Positions 1 to 9,185 of a stretch of 64,000 nt of DNA are shown here, in pieces. Source of the DNA: Dermanyssus gallinae (taxonomy: Eukaryota > Arthropoda > Arachnida > Mesostigmata > Dermanyssidae); NCBI GenBank assembly GCA_003439945.1, contig QVRM01006840.1, positions 28,501-92,500 on the forward strand, written 5' to 3'. Both the position numbers and the translations under genes were made by a program. Each line of letters starts with the position of its first letter. Position 1 is the first letter of the stretch. The notes under the pieces are model-generated. The model saw nothing but the letters and a program-made list of their open reading frames with translations, ran no database searches and was not told the origin of the DNA.

Positions 1-268
1 GGGTGACATATATAGCTATAGACGCTATAAGGTAGTCTCCGCGATAGCATTATGGCCGTCTAACGTCGGACGACCATGCTGTCCTCGTGGCGCACACGGG
101 ACTCAGAACGCCCAAGCGAGATCCGGACAGAATGACTCCTCGATCCAGGTCACGCAGAAGCGAGGCCACTTCGACCTTCAGCGTACGATGGATCCGGATG
201 ACGACGGATTTTGATTGAGAGGCTCGAAACTTTACGTCAATACTGCCCTGGCGTCCGTATATATATAT
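1..268. other. Left edge, no gene recognised
   Basis: I see no coding or repeat signature except a short (AT)n run at about 257-270, into which the mariner at 272 is inserted. Confidence 0.4.
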
Positions 269-271
269 ATA

Positions 272-1590
272 CGAGGTGTGTTCAAAAAGTATCGCGACTT
301 TTGTGTTTTTTCAAAAATTATTCATTTATTCATGAATATCTATTTTGTCCCCTTCAAAATAATCCCCATGAGATATTATACACTTGTGCCAACGGTTTTT
401 CCAATCTTCGAAGCACTTCAAAAAACCATTTTTTTATCTTGTTCAGCTCCTCCTTCGATGCCGTCTTTATCTCGTCAAGCGTAGCGTAACGTCGTCCTTT
501 CATGGGCCTCTTCAGTTTAGGGAACAAGAAAAAGTCACAGGGGGCCAGATCTGGGGAATACGGTGGCTGCGGCATCATTAGTGTGTTGTTTTTGGCCAAA
601 AACTCGCGCACAAGCAACGATGTGTGAGCAGGGGCGTTATCGTGGTGCAAAAGCCAATTTTTGTTCTTCCACAAATCCGGGCGTTTCTGGCGGATTGCTT
701 CGAGCAAATTGCGCATAACTTGCAGGTAATATTCCTTATTGACCGTTCTACCCTGTGGCAAGAACTCATGATGCACCACGCCCCTGCAATCGAAGAAAAC
801 TGTCAGCAAAACTTTCACATTCGACCGAACTTGGCGCGCTTTTTTCGGTCTTGGTTCTTGCGGCAGCTTCCATTGAGATGATTGAGCTTTAGTTTCCACG
901 TCATAACCATAAACCCACGATTCGTCACCAGTTATGACCCTCTGGAGCAAATTTGGGTCGTCGCGGACAGAGTCCAACATCTCATTAGCAATGTTCATGC
1001 GATGCTGTTTTTGGTCGCAATTGAGCAATTTTGGTACGAATTTCGCGGCGACCCGTCTCATGCCCAAATCATTGATAAAAATCGAATGGCACGAGCCAAT
1101 CGATATGTTTAGGTCCTCAGCAACTTCTCTAACGGTGATTCGACGATTGGCCAATACCATTTTCTCCACTTCATTAATTTTTTCGTCTGTTGTTGAAGTG
1201 CTCGGGCGTCCGGCACGCTCTTCGTCGTTCACATCTTCTCGGCCTTCTGAGAACATTTTGTACCACCGATAAACGTTGCTTCGGTCCAAGGTAGCTTCTC
1301 CGTATGCCACAGTCAACATTCGGAATGCATCCGCGCACTTAATTTCGTTTTTCACACAAAATTTGATACAGGTTCTTTGATCCATTTTTTTGAATAGGTA
1401 AAAATCGAAGACGATCCAAAACACGTGCAAGCAAAGCAGCTGTCAACAATTAAGTGAACATTCAAAATGGCCGAGCTTGTCGGCATAAGTGAGAGACATG
1501 AGTACCAACATAACGCCACAAAAAATCGAAATTCGAATATACGTAACCCGCGAAAATTCAAAAGTCGCGATACTTTTTGAACACACCTCG
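272..1590 (-). mobile_element. Complete mariner element, copy 1
   Basis: A 1319-bp Tc1/mariner-superfamily DNA transposon. Terminal inverted repeats begin CGAGGTGTGTTCAAAAAGTA at 272 and read the same on the other strand from 1590. They match over about 30 bp and are flanked by the TA dinucleotides expected of mariner target-site duplication (270-271 and 1591-1592). The left TA is the end of an (AT)n run. The element carries one uninterrupted transposase gene on the minus strand. Its intact ends and open gene suggest recent arrival and possible self-mobility. A sister copy lies at 50746-52059. Confidence 0.93.
354..1385 (-). CDS. Mariner transposase, full length
   Basis: Cut-and-paste transposase of 343 aa, close to the usual mariner length of about 345. 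The N-terminal part (residues 1-105) is the paired-like DNA-binding region with two helix-turn-helix segments. The catalytic region follows, with the mariner D,D34D signature: D154 in ITGDESWVYGYD, D249 in HHDNAPAHTS and D284 in SPDLAPCDFF, giving exactly 34 residues between the second and third aspartates. The linker signature YSPDLAP is present. The frame is open for 15 codons upstream, but the MDQRTC start at 1385 fits the family and the frameshifted sister copy. There is no internal stop or frameshift, so the protein may be active. It is expected to act in the nucleus on its own terminal repeats. It belongs to the transposon, not the host. Confidence 0.93.
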   Translation of the reverse strand: MDQRTCIKFCVKNEIKCADAFRMLTVAYGEATLDRSNVYRWYKMFSEGREDVNDEERAGRPSTSTTDEKINEVEKMVLANRRITVREVAEDLNISIGSCHSIFINDLGMRRVAAKFVPKLLNCDQKQHRMNIANEMLDSVRDDPNLLQRVITGDESWVYGYDVETKAQSSQWKLPQEPRPKKARQVRSNVKVLLTVFFDCRGVVHHEFLPQGRTVNKEYYLQVMRNLLEAIRQKRPDLWKNKNWLLHHDNAPAHTSLLVREFLAKNNTLMMPQPPYSPDLAPCDFFLFPKLKRPMKGRRYATLDEIKTASKEELNKIKKWFFEVLRRLEKPLAQVYNISWGLF

Positions 1591-1594
1591 TATA

Positions 1595-2743
1595 CAGGGT
1601 GTTCCTATTTGTGTGTCCAAAACGCTAGGGTATGGTCAAACTCGGTGAGAAAATCATTTTTGCCAATGGGTGGAAGCCGGGAAAACGTTTTGTTTAGGAG
1701 TGAGGATGAAATTTATAAAAGCAGTTATTCTGTCTGTTTTCTCCTACATAGTTGTGCAAAATCTACGTTTGCGGGAGAACCAGTCAGCGCAACCGATCAT
1801 ACCGGCGTGTTTGGCGGAATATTCTGCACAATAAAGTATACATTACTAGCTTGCGTAGCAAAAAGCAAATAGCCAGATTAAGGAAAGTCATAAAAAGTCA
1901 AAATGTTACGTTAACGCTTTTTTGTGCAACATCGTAATTTTTTCCATTACGACCAAAAATGCACGTCCAAAAGACTACTCTCAGGCAATAGCAGATTTAA
2001 TGCCCACTACATTCGTACCAAAGTGATGGTGCTGCGTTACGTAGTTGCCAAGTAACTAAGCTTTTTCGACAGTCATATCGAAAGCGAAGGCATGCATACT
2101 TGCATAGGGTGTATGAGAAAGTTAGGTACATATTTTGAGGTTTGGTAGAACTCAGCAAGAGAATAATTTTTTCTAATGGAAAGAGGGGGCGGAAACGTCT
2201 TGGCAAAATGCTACGGTTCTGGACGTGAAAACTTCAACGTGAAACATAACAACTATGACTGTCGAAAAAGCTTAGTCACTTGGCAACTACGTAACGCAGC
2301 ACCATCACTTTGGTACGAATGTAGTGGGCATTAAATCTGCTATTGCCTGAGAGTAGTCTTTTGGACGTGCATTTTTGGTCGTAATGGAAAAAATTACGAT
2401 GTTGCACAAAAAAGCGTTAACGTAACATTTTTACTTTTTATGACTTTCCTTAATCTGGCTATTCGCTTTTTGCTACGCAAGCTAGTAATGTATACTTTAT
2501 TGTGCAGAATTTTCCGCCAAACACGCCGGTATGATCAATTCCTTTGTGCGCTGACTGGTTCTCCCGCAAACGTAGATTTTGCACAACTATGTAGGAGAAA
2601 AAAGACAGAATAACTGCTTTTATAAATTTCATCCTCACTCCTAAACAAAACGTTTTCCCGGCTTCCACCCATTGGCAAAAATGATTTTCTCACCGAGTTT
2701 GACCATTCCCTAGCGTTTTGGACACACAAATAGGAACACCCTG
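1595..2743. mobile_element. Foldback element with ~485-bp inverted arms
   Basis: The sequence at 1595-2079 reappears inverted at about 2259-2743 with only scattered mismatches, leaving a unique centre of about 180 bp. The ends read CAGGGTGTTCCTAT and its complement, flanked by TA on both sides (1593-1594, 2744-2745). There is no transposase gene. The small open frames in the arms mirror each other and look fortuitous. It is best read as a non-autonomous long-TIR (foldback/MITE-like) element, probably moved by a Tc1/mariner-type enzyme given the TA flanks. A decayed relative lies at about 56795-57400. Its left TA directly follows the right TA of the mariner at 272-1590. Confidence 0.8.
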
Positions 2744-2833
2744 TATATATATAAATATATATTTTGCTCCTTCGACGATACAGTCGGAATTATACTATGC
2801 GCTGTACAATATCGTCACATTCAGCAGTGACAA

Positions 2834-3635
2834 GTGAGAGTTGCAGCGAAGAATACACGCAGCCTGGATGGAAACTGCAAAAACAACGGCCTTCAGATTA
2901 ACGCCGAGAAAACCAATATCATCAAAATTAGACCTGGAGGGCCGCTTGTTCGTTCGGATTGCTTGATACTTAGTACTGGCGCAGTCGCGTTCGTTAACCC
3001 CTTTTGCTACCTTGGGGTTAACTTTTCTATAAAAGGCACAACCTTCAAACAACGCATCGCCGAACGGTGAGAAACGAAATTGCCTCAACAATTATCTTTG
3101 ACTATGCTTAAAGTTCTTTTTAACCTGAAAGTTGCTTCAGGGGCGGTATACGGGGTCCAGATCAAATGGGACCCTCTTAGCACCTCACAGCCAGATAAAG
3201 TGGATGAAGTTAAACTTTCGCTTTTCAAGCTAGCCTTTGGATTGCCACGAAACGCGAAAAATTGGCTAGTTTACCTCATGGCTTTATGGCTTCGACCGCT
3301 TGAAGAAGATCCAGTCACTAGATTTAGTCTCCCAGAAATCCCTGCTCTTCTTCAATTTAAAGAAAACTTAATTTCTAAGTTCAAGCAGTTCCCAGAAGCT
3401 TCTTTAAATCGCCAGCAATAGTCACGCTGAACTGGCAGATACCACTACAACCCAACCAACATTTTGTTACCCACTATTCACTTCATGGATTCCACCATAA
3501 ACTCTGCCATAAAAGAGACTTCCACGATCCTGACGTCGGATGTGTGTGCCGTTTATGCGAGCAGCCGTGTCCTATCTGCCATCTAGATACATATCAGAGA
3601 GCTATTTCTCTTACGCAGTTGGCTCGATGATATTT
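2834..3635 (+). pseudogene. Non-LTR retrotransposon reverse transcriptase relic
   Basis: The 3' part of a LINE-type pol. The frame at 2834-3070 reads NGLQINAEKTNIIKI and FCYLGVNFS, matching the region after the YxDD box, where a K-T motif is followed by YLGV. The frame at 3080-3421 continues the C-terminal domain after a frameshift near 3070. Further on, 3530-3610 reads GCVCRLCEQPCPICHL, the cysteine-rich tail typical of these proteins. A run of AATAAATAAAGGATGATGATAA near 3692-3715 resembles a LINE 3' end. The 5' half, including the catalytic core and any endonuclease, is absent. Confidence 0.7.
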
Positions 3636-3639
3636 TATT

Positions 3640-3748
3640 GCTTAGAGGCATGTGTTTTATTACAATAATATATAGATACCATGCATATGGTGCAATAAAT
3701 AAAGGATGATGATAATAATATCATGCAGTTTCTGTAATACACCACGTT

Positions 3749-3785
<37 letters not shown>

Positions 3786-4379
3786 GATGGTGATTTAAAA
3801 ATGTATTGCTCAGTCGGGTCCACAAGAAATAGCAACAAGCTATCGATGGTGTCGTGTCGCACATCGGCGGATAGTTTAATTAAATAAAATTAAAGCAAAT
3901 ATACTATTTTCTGTCCACGCATGTGTTATCTTACAATAAGCGAACAACGCTATAAATTACAATAAAGTACCATGTCATTTTCTTATCGGCGATCATACGT
4001 CTTGTATTACGTAAATTATCAGTGTATACGTTATGCTTTATGAGCCACTTGTCTTAGCCAGTATGCTTTTCAATCGCTCCCAGAGCTGTCGGGCATTCGG
4101 ATCACACTTGACAACACCTTTGGGTGGCTTCGATCATTGGTCACGGTTCTTAAAATGTTTATTTTTAGTTTTCGCACTTAAATGACGTCGTAGTTAACAT
4201 ATTTGCTAGTGTCCTTAATAAATGATCTTGCATAACGATCGTGCATGCATTTTTGCACAAAGAACCACTGTTTCTTATGTAATTTGAGCTGCATGTTATT
4301 ATATTACTTAGACTTTGGTTACTGCGCACGCCATACGTTGCATATATATTTAAATATATTTTTACCTAGCCACTTTACT
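3640..4379. other. Gene-free stretch
   Basis: AT-rich sequence with an (AT)n microsatellite at about 3754-3782. I see no supported gene. Confidence 0.4.
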
Positions 4380-5400
4380 TACCAACTTTAAGACCTCACT
4401 ATAAAATAACGACAACAGATACTAACGCCACATGATCCAGATAAACAAGCAGACCAACTACTTGGGTGTAATGCTTGACAGAAACTTGAATTGTACAGCA
4501 CACATTAATTATGTAACGGGCAAAATGCATTAAGTGGCAAGCAAGCTGACCAGACTTAGAAAAAAAAGCGCCGTCTTCTAGCATCAGTGGCTAATTCAAT
4601 GCTGTTCTATGAGTCATTAGTGTGGAGACCAGCTGCACTAAATTCTAAGAAGAATACAAGAAAAGCTAAGCAAGGCGCAGAGAGTGCTGTTTATTAGAGT
4701 CACCATAGCGTACAGGATGAAAAAATAAAATGCAAGATGCAGGAAAAAGACTCTGGAAAGCTGGGACGCTGAGTAGACTGGAGCGAAACGAGAGACACCA
4801 GGGTCGCGGATGAGGTCAATTAACCCAGATCTCATAAAATGGTACCGATGCGACTACGCGGTAACTACGTACTACCCAACCCAAGTTCTCGCCGCTCTTA
4901 GCAGCTTCCAGACCTACATGGTGAAGAATGAAGATCTGGAAGGATGTTCCCGATCTTCATAAGGCCTTTATCCTCATGAAGGCTGCATGAAGATCCGAAA
5001 GACTGAGGTAGACATATGTGTTTCGTGCGACGTCGGCGAGACTGAGGACGTGGATCAGACGCTTTTCTCATGCAGGGCTCTCGAGATCACGATGCAGACG
5101 ACCCGATCACGACTAGACGTGCAGAACAGTGCGACAAGATTTCTACTCTCAGAGATGCTCAGCTCGAAAAAAAGTTGGGACGCGGGCTCCGATTTTGTGG
5201 AAATTGTTATGAGAGAAGCGGCAATACATAGAACGCCGCCAGTAGACTGAAGAAAGCCAGACTAGCGGCTCCCTACATGCACTGAAGTATTACCACAAAC
5301 ATCCCGGTCATGTAGGTTAGGGGAGCACCAGGCTTTCAGTGGGTTTGAGAGTACCACACTACCCAGACTAATAGATGTGCATTATGCATAATTTTGTTCT
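4380..5400 (+). pseudogene. R1/Jockey-like LINE relic
   Basis: About 4438-4560 reads NYLGVMLDRNLN followed by HINYV..K and SKLTRLR, the conserved YLGV.LD / HI..V..K segment after the reverse transcriptase core. About 4600-4735 keeps YESLVWRPA and a decayed VTIAYRT segment. The frame 4987-5250 has CVSCDVGETEDVDQTLFSC, the C-terminal C..C...ET.DH...C zinc-knuckle-like motif of R1/Jockey-type pol. Several stops and frame changes show it is dead. The tail runs to about 5400. Confidence 0.72.
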
Positions 5401-5889
5401 TGGCCCCCTGTAGTAAAAAACAGATATTAACAGATCAAATTTGTTTTGGTTTATTAGGCATATGACTTGGTTATTGAAACATAACTACAAAAAAAAAGTA
5501 TCAACCACTCGAGTAATCCGCCCTTACTTTTCACACACGTCCCACTGTTCGCGAAAAGCTTGCTTGATTTCGTCAACATGTTTGAATCAAGTAGGTTCAG
5601 GACCGGTTTTTATAGCCCCCCACACAGGACAAAACTCATGAAGCCGAAGTCCGGGCTCCGCGGCAGCCATTCCGACTTCATCAAAAAGTTACAAGGTATG
5701 CATGCTCTGCTCGTGCGGCCGGTCTTTGAAGTGGTTTCGCGCTCAGGGCAGTACAGTGGTTTCTAAATCCTTCTATCGCTAAAATTCGACCGTCACGTTA
5801 AGTGGAAAATCGTAGTTTTGCCGGGTACTAATAATTAACCACTCTTTCACGTTTAGTAGCTTCCTGAGCGCTCTTGAGGCGGTAAGCCA
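5400..5889. other. Gene-free stretch
   Basis: Short open frames only, none recognisable. Confidence 0.35.
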
Positions 5890-5961
5890 AAGAAAGCTCA
5901 CTACAGTGATTAAGGTGACACGTACAAACGTGTCACCTTAATCACTGTAGTGAGCTTTCTT
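5890..5961. repeat. Perfect 34-bp inverted repeat, 4-nt loop
   Basis: The left arm 5890-5923 and right arm 5928-5961 are exact reverse complements, separated by ACAA. The arm contains AAGGTGACACGT at its inner end. Such a hairpin would extrude readily as a cruciform or as a stem in RNA. No target-site duplication is obvious. Confidence 0.92.
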
Positions 5962-6330
5962 AGATACCAACAAGTTTATTTTATTTGTAAATGCACCTGT
6001 TCGACCATTCTGAAATCGCTCCGATGGCGATCGCAGAAGTTTCCTAACTCACGAAATCTATCACCAGTTCATTTCACAGTAGTTCCGATTAAGTTAGAAC
6101 GTCTTTGCAACAAAACGGCCGCATTCCAGCTTTTAACTATAACTGCTCTGTCTACACTAGCGTTGACGTATTTTACTAACAATCACTAATTGGAACAGTA
6201 GGTGTGCCGAGCCCTGTATACCAGCACCTTGCTCATTAGGCAGTTTCATGTTTGAATTCGTTAATGCACTTGTGATCTACAGGCACAATGGTTGGTAGGG
6301 TCTGCCAATCATAGATATTATGCAAGCTGT

Positions 6331-6505
6331 CGAGGTGGTGGCGTGGTGTACTCGTGTGCACCTCACAACCGGAGGAGACAAATAAGTGCACGAGTTCGAG
6401 CCTCACCGTTGCACAGTAGTATTTATGGGGGAACGTCTCACAGAGCAACGCAAAAGAAGTCCAGTGGACGTTAAAGGTTGGCTAAGGGTCAGTCCGAAAA
6501 AGATT
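6331..6505 (+). mobile_element. tRNA-derived SINE, family B
   Basis: The head carries RNA polymerase III promoter boxes: the box A region at GGTGGCGTGGTGTACTCG and box B at GAGTTCGAGCC (about 6390-6400). The body contains ATTTATGGGGG, GTCCAGTGGACGTTAAA and ends GGTCAGTCCGAAAAAG, all shared with the copies near 6563, 12053, 12216, 12938, 26834, 34324 and 59479. Moderately diverged. Confidence 0.8.
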
Positions 6506-6562
6506 GTGCAAGCTGTAGCGGTGTGGTGTAAGGGTCTAGTGCGCTTATCATTGTTGTCATAT

Positions 6563-6732
6563 TTTTTCGGGCTGACCTTCAGCCAACATTTAACGAGCAC
6601 GGGACTGCTTTCGCATTGATTCATAAGACAGACCTCATAAATACAAATCGGTGCAAAGGTGGGGCTCTGACCCGTGCACCAATGTCTCCTCCGGTCGCGG
6701 GGCGCACGCGAATGCACCACGGCACCGGGCTA
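6563..6732 (-). mobile_element. tRNA-derived SINE, family B
   Basis: Full-length copy in reverse orientation. The 3' end (TTTTTTCGGGCTGACCTTCAGCC complement) is at 6563 and the tRNA-like head ends near 6732. Box B appears as GGGGCTCTGACCC, with a mutation in the core. It faces the copy at 6331-6505 and abuts a family A SINE. Confidence 0.78.
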
Positions 6733-6745
6733 TGGTTGCCATCTC

Positions 6746-6945
6746 CCGAGCAAGATGGCTTAGTGGCAAAGTATTTGCCTTGCATTCGGGAGGACTGGGT
6801 TCGAGACCCAGACCGGCCACTTTTAAATTGATTTGCATGGTTTCCAATTTAGACAAGTTGAATGCCGGAGTGGATTAAAAATTAGCCACGACATGAAAAA
6901 CCGTACACGGGCATTTGCCTTAACGGAAAATCTTTTAAAAAAATC
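6746..6945 (+). mobile_element. tRNA-derived SINE, family A
   Basis: About 200 bp. The tRNA-like head has box A TGGCTTAGTGGCAAAG and box B GGGTTCGAGACCC, with an Ala-like CTTGCATTC anticodon arm. It is followed by a body containing GGTTTCCAATTTAGACAAG and TACACGGGCATT, and an A-rich tail. The same 200-bp unit recurs at 42541-42731 (reverse) and 59097-59290, so this is a SINE rather than a functional tRNA gene: the acceptor stem is not closed and the body is always attached. Confidence 0.85.
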
Positions 6946-6949
6946 TACT

Positions 6950-7200
6950 AGGGTGCCGTCGGATCAGTCCTCGGTTTTTGAGTTTCGAATTTAGTTTAGG
7001 CGACGCTCATTGAAAATAGATGATAAACTATGCCGCTGAGAGTCAGCGGCCATGCTGCCCCAAAGACTGCGGGAGAAACCCTAGATATCTCACCAGGTCC
7101 GCCCCTCGGCGCATTGAAGACGCTTGACTCACAGCGATTAGGGGACGAAGGGTAGCCTAGAATTCAAAACGACCTCGTCTGAGATGTCTTTAATTCTAGA
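6950..7200 (+). repeat. Dispersed repeat D, copy 1
   Basis: Shares a series of blocks in the same order with 20060-20310: a GATGCTCATT-like block, AATAGAT.ATTA, CCGCTGA-AGTCAGC-GCCATGCTGCC, TAG.TATCTCA and a final TTCTAG. The motif GCCGCTGAGAGTCAGCGGC forms a small hairpin. Class unknown; perhaps a non-autonomous element. Confidence 0.55.
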
Positions 7201-9026
7201 TTGTGCAAGTTGCAAACATAAATCGCAAGTTTAGACGCAGCTCTTCGATTGTTGACAGCTGCGATTTTCCTTGTAGGCTTGCATATGTACTTGAATGACT
7301 TCGAATACAAGTTCGCCGTCCGCACGCCCTGTTTGTCGTGCACTGTTTTAGAGAGAGAAACGACAACTCGTACAACATTGGCGTCAGTATGAAAAACGCA
7401 TTGCTAGATTCTTGAAAGGTATGAACATTTAAGGTGTTGGAATTAGGTGTTGATACCTGGTTGGCAAAAAGCACGCTGTATAACATGAACTGAGGAATAC
7501 AATTATGTCAAAGGTAATACACGAGAATAGATAAGCCACACTTCATGATCGAGGTATCAAAAAAAAAACAATGGCCATCGTAACTAAACAATGCAACACA
7601 ACAGAGCAGTGATCTACAAAATAACATACTGCAGGTACCGCCAGTACCTCTCTCTTAAAGGAAAATGTGTCCGAAACAAAAAGTTTATGTATATAAATAC
7701 TGTGGGGAAATCGATATTGACTGATATTACGTAACGAAGTGTATATAATTTAACACTAGCCCGTTAACAGCGGCTGCAATTGACGTGCCTAAAAAGCACA
7801 AGTCGTAATTATGGTGTTAATCCACCAATAATACTAAATAAACAACAACAACAATTATATAAAACGTTCCTAACAGGACAGCAGAGGATTTCACAGGTGA
7901 CGGGAGAGTCCATTATTGACCTAGGGGGGAGCAGTTGTCCTAAGACGTTTATGTAGAGCCTGTAATAAAGATGACTAAAATATCGACGAATCGACAAATT
8001 ATTTTCCAGAGCTGCCTGATGGCGATGTATTTCGCCTACGTTCTTAGTCACCTGACCTACGCTGTACAAGTCTAGGGCTTGACACACTGCCACACAGCAC
8101 TACAAAAATGTAAACATTCTAACCTGTAGTCTTATAGATACATTTCTCGTAGTTGAAATTAGGCGTACATTCCTTTGAGTGCATATAAAGTTACCTGGCT
8201 TGGCAAAATATCGACATGGGACAACACATCTAACTTGCTTATTCTGTCACACGCCAACTCCAACCAGCCAAAGCTATCGATCAGAAACATCGAAGTCTTC
8301 TACTAGAACAAAGCACCAGCCTCCGTCAGGCAGACAAAGTCTTCGTTCAAATTCAAATTCAACCTAAAAGAGCATTACGTCAAAACTGGTATCTAGTTAA
8401 ACGTAATATCAGTAATGCAAATCATGTTGCAACACATTGTAAACAGATGAAAATGACAAATATAAGTTATACATTGTAATCTCATAAAAGGGGCTCCGAG
8501 CAAGCTATGTGCTTAAGGGAGCTCGAAATTAACGTGCGCAATTATCTATAAGAAATGTTGTCAACAAACAAATTTAATTTATTATAAGCTATAAAAGTGA
8601 AATTAAATAAAATTGTGCTAAAAATAATGATATACAAAATAAAATCAAGCCACGCTTTACTCCATGGTTTATCATAACCTTGCTCTATAGATAAGAGTCT
8701 TCAATGCGTTTTAGTTATAAGAGGGGGCGTATAATAAAAACGCATGATAATCATGTATTCGTGCATGTTTCTCGCGTTGCCCTTGGGTACGCATATAACA
8801 AGTACAATTTTAGCAATGCGTTGCCCACGTACGAAGTTGTTACCGTATATTCCAGGCTCAGCATTTTTTATCGTTCCGTTTACACGCGACATTGCTCGTG
8901 TTGTTTTTGTTCACTAAACAAATATTTAGGTGTCCATCTAATAAAATATTTACAAAGCTTAAATAAGATGAACAAATACGCCGAACTGACGTGAGCCCAC
9001 AACTTCAGCCCAGTGGCCTTCAAAAC
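7201..9026. other. Gene-free stretch
   Basis: AT-rich with only short open frames on both strands. I found no domain, splice-bordered exon or repeat family I could name. Confidence 0.35.
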
Positions 9027-9185
9027 CTTGGCACCGCCGGGCCCCCTGACTGAGAGACTGCTTACTAAATTGGGCGAACGTTTAAAGATAACTACTAGGA
9101 AACAAGAAAGCCGCACAATTCTTACGCCAGAGACTTTTCATTGACGTCCAGCGGGGCAACGCGATCTCAATTTTGGGATCGCTTG
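9027..9185 (+). pseudogene. Transposase-like fragment, possibly P-element type
   Basis: One frame (about 9031-9140) reads LTERLLTKLGERLKITTRK. After a 1-base shift the next frame (about 9122-9190) reads RLFIDVQRGNAISILGSL. The combination of an L-KLG-R-K stretch followed by QR...QRGNA.SILG resembles the C-terminal end of P-element/THAP-type transposases as I remember them. The fragment is short, frame-broken and isolated. A different element class is possible. Confidence 0.3.

Noticed and set aside
6746..6830. tRNA-Ala gene
   Set aside because: It has polymerase III boxes, but the acceptor stem does not close and the same 3' body follows every copy, so it is a SINE head.
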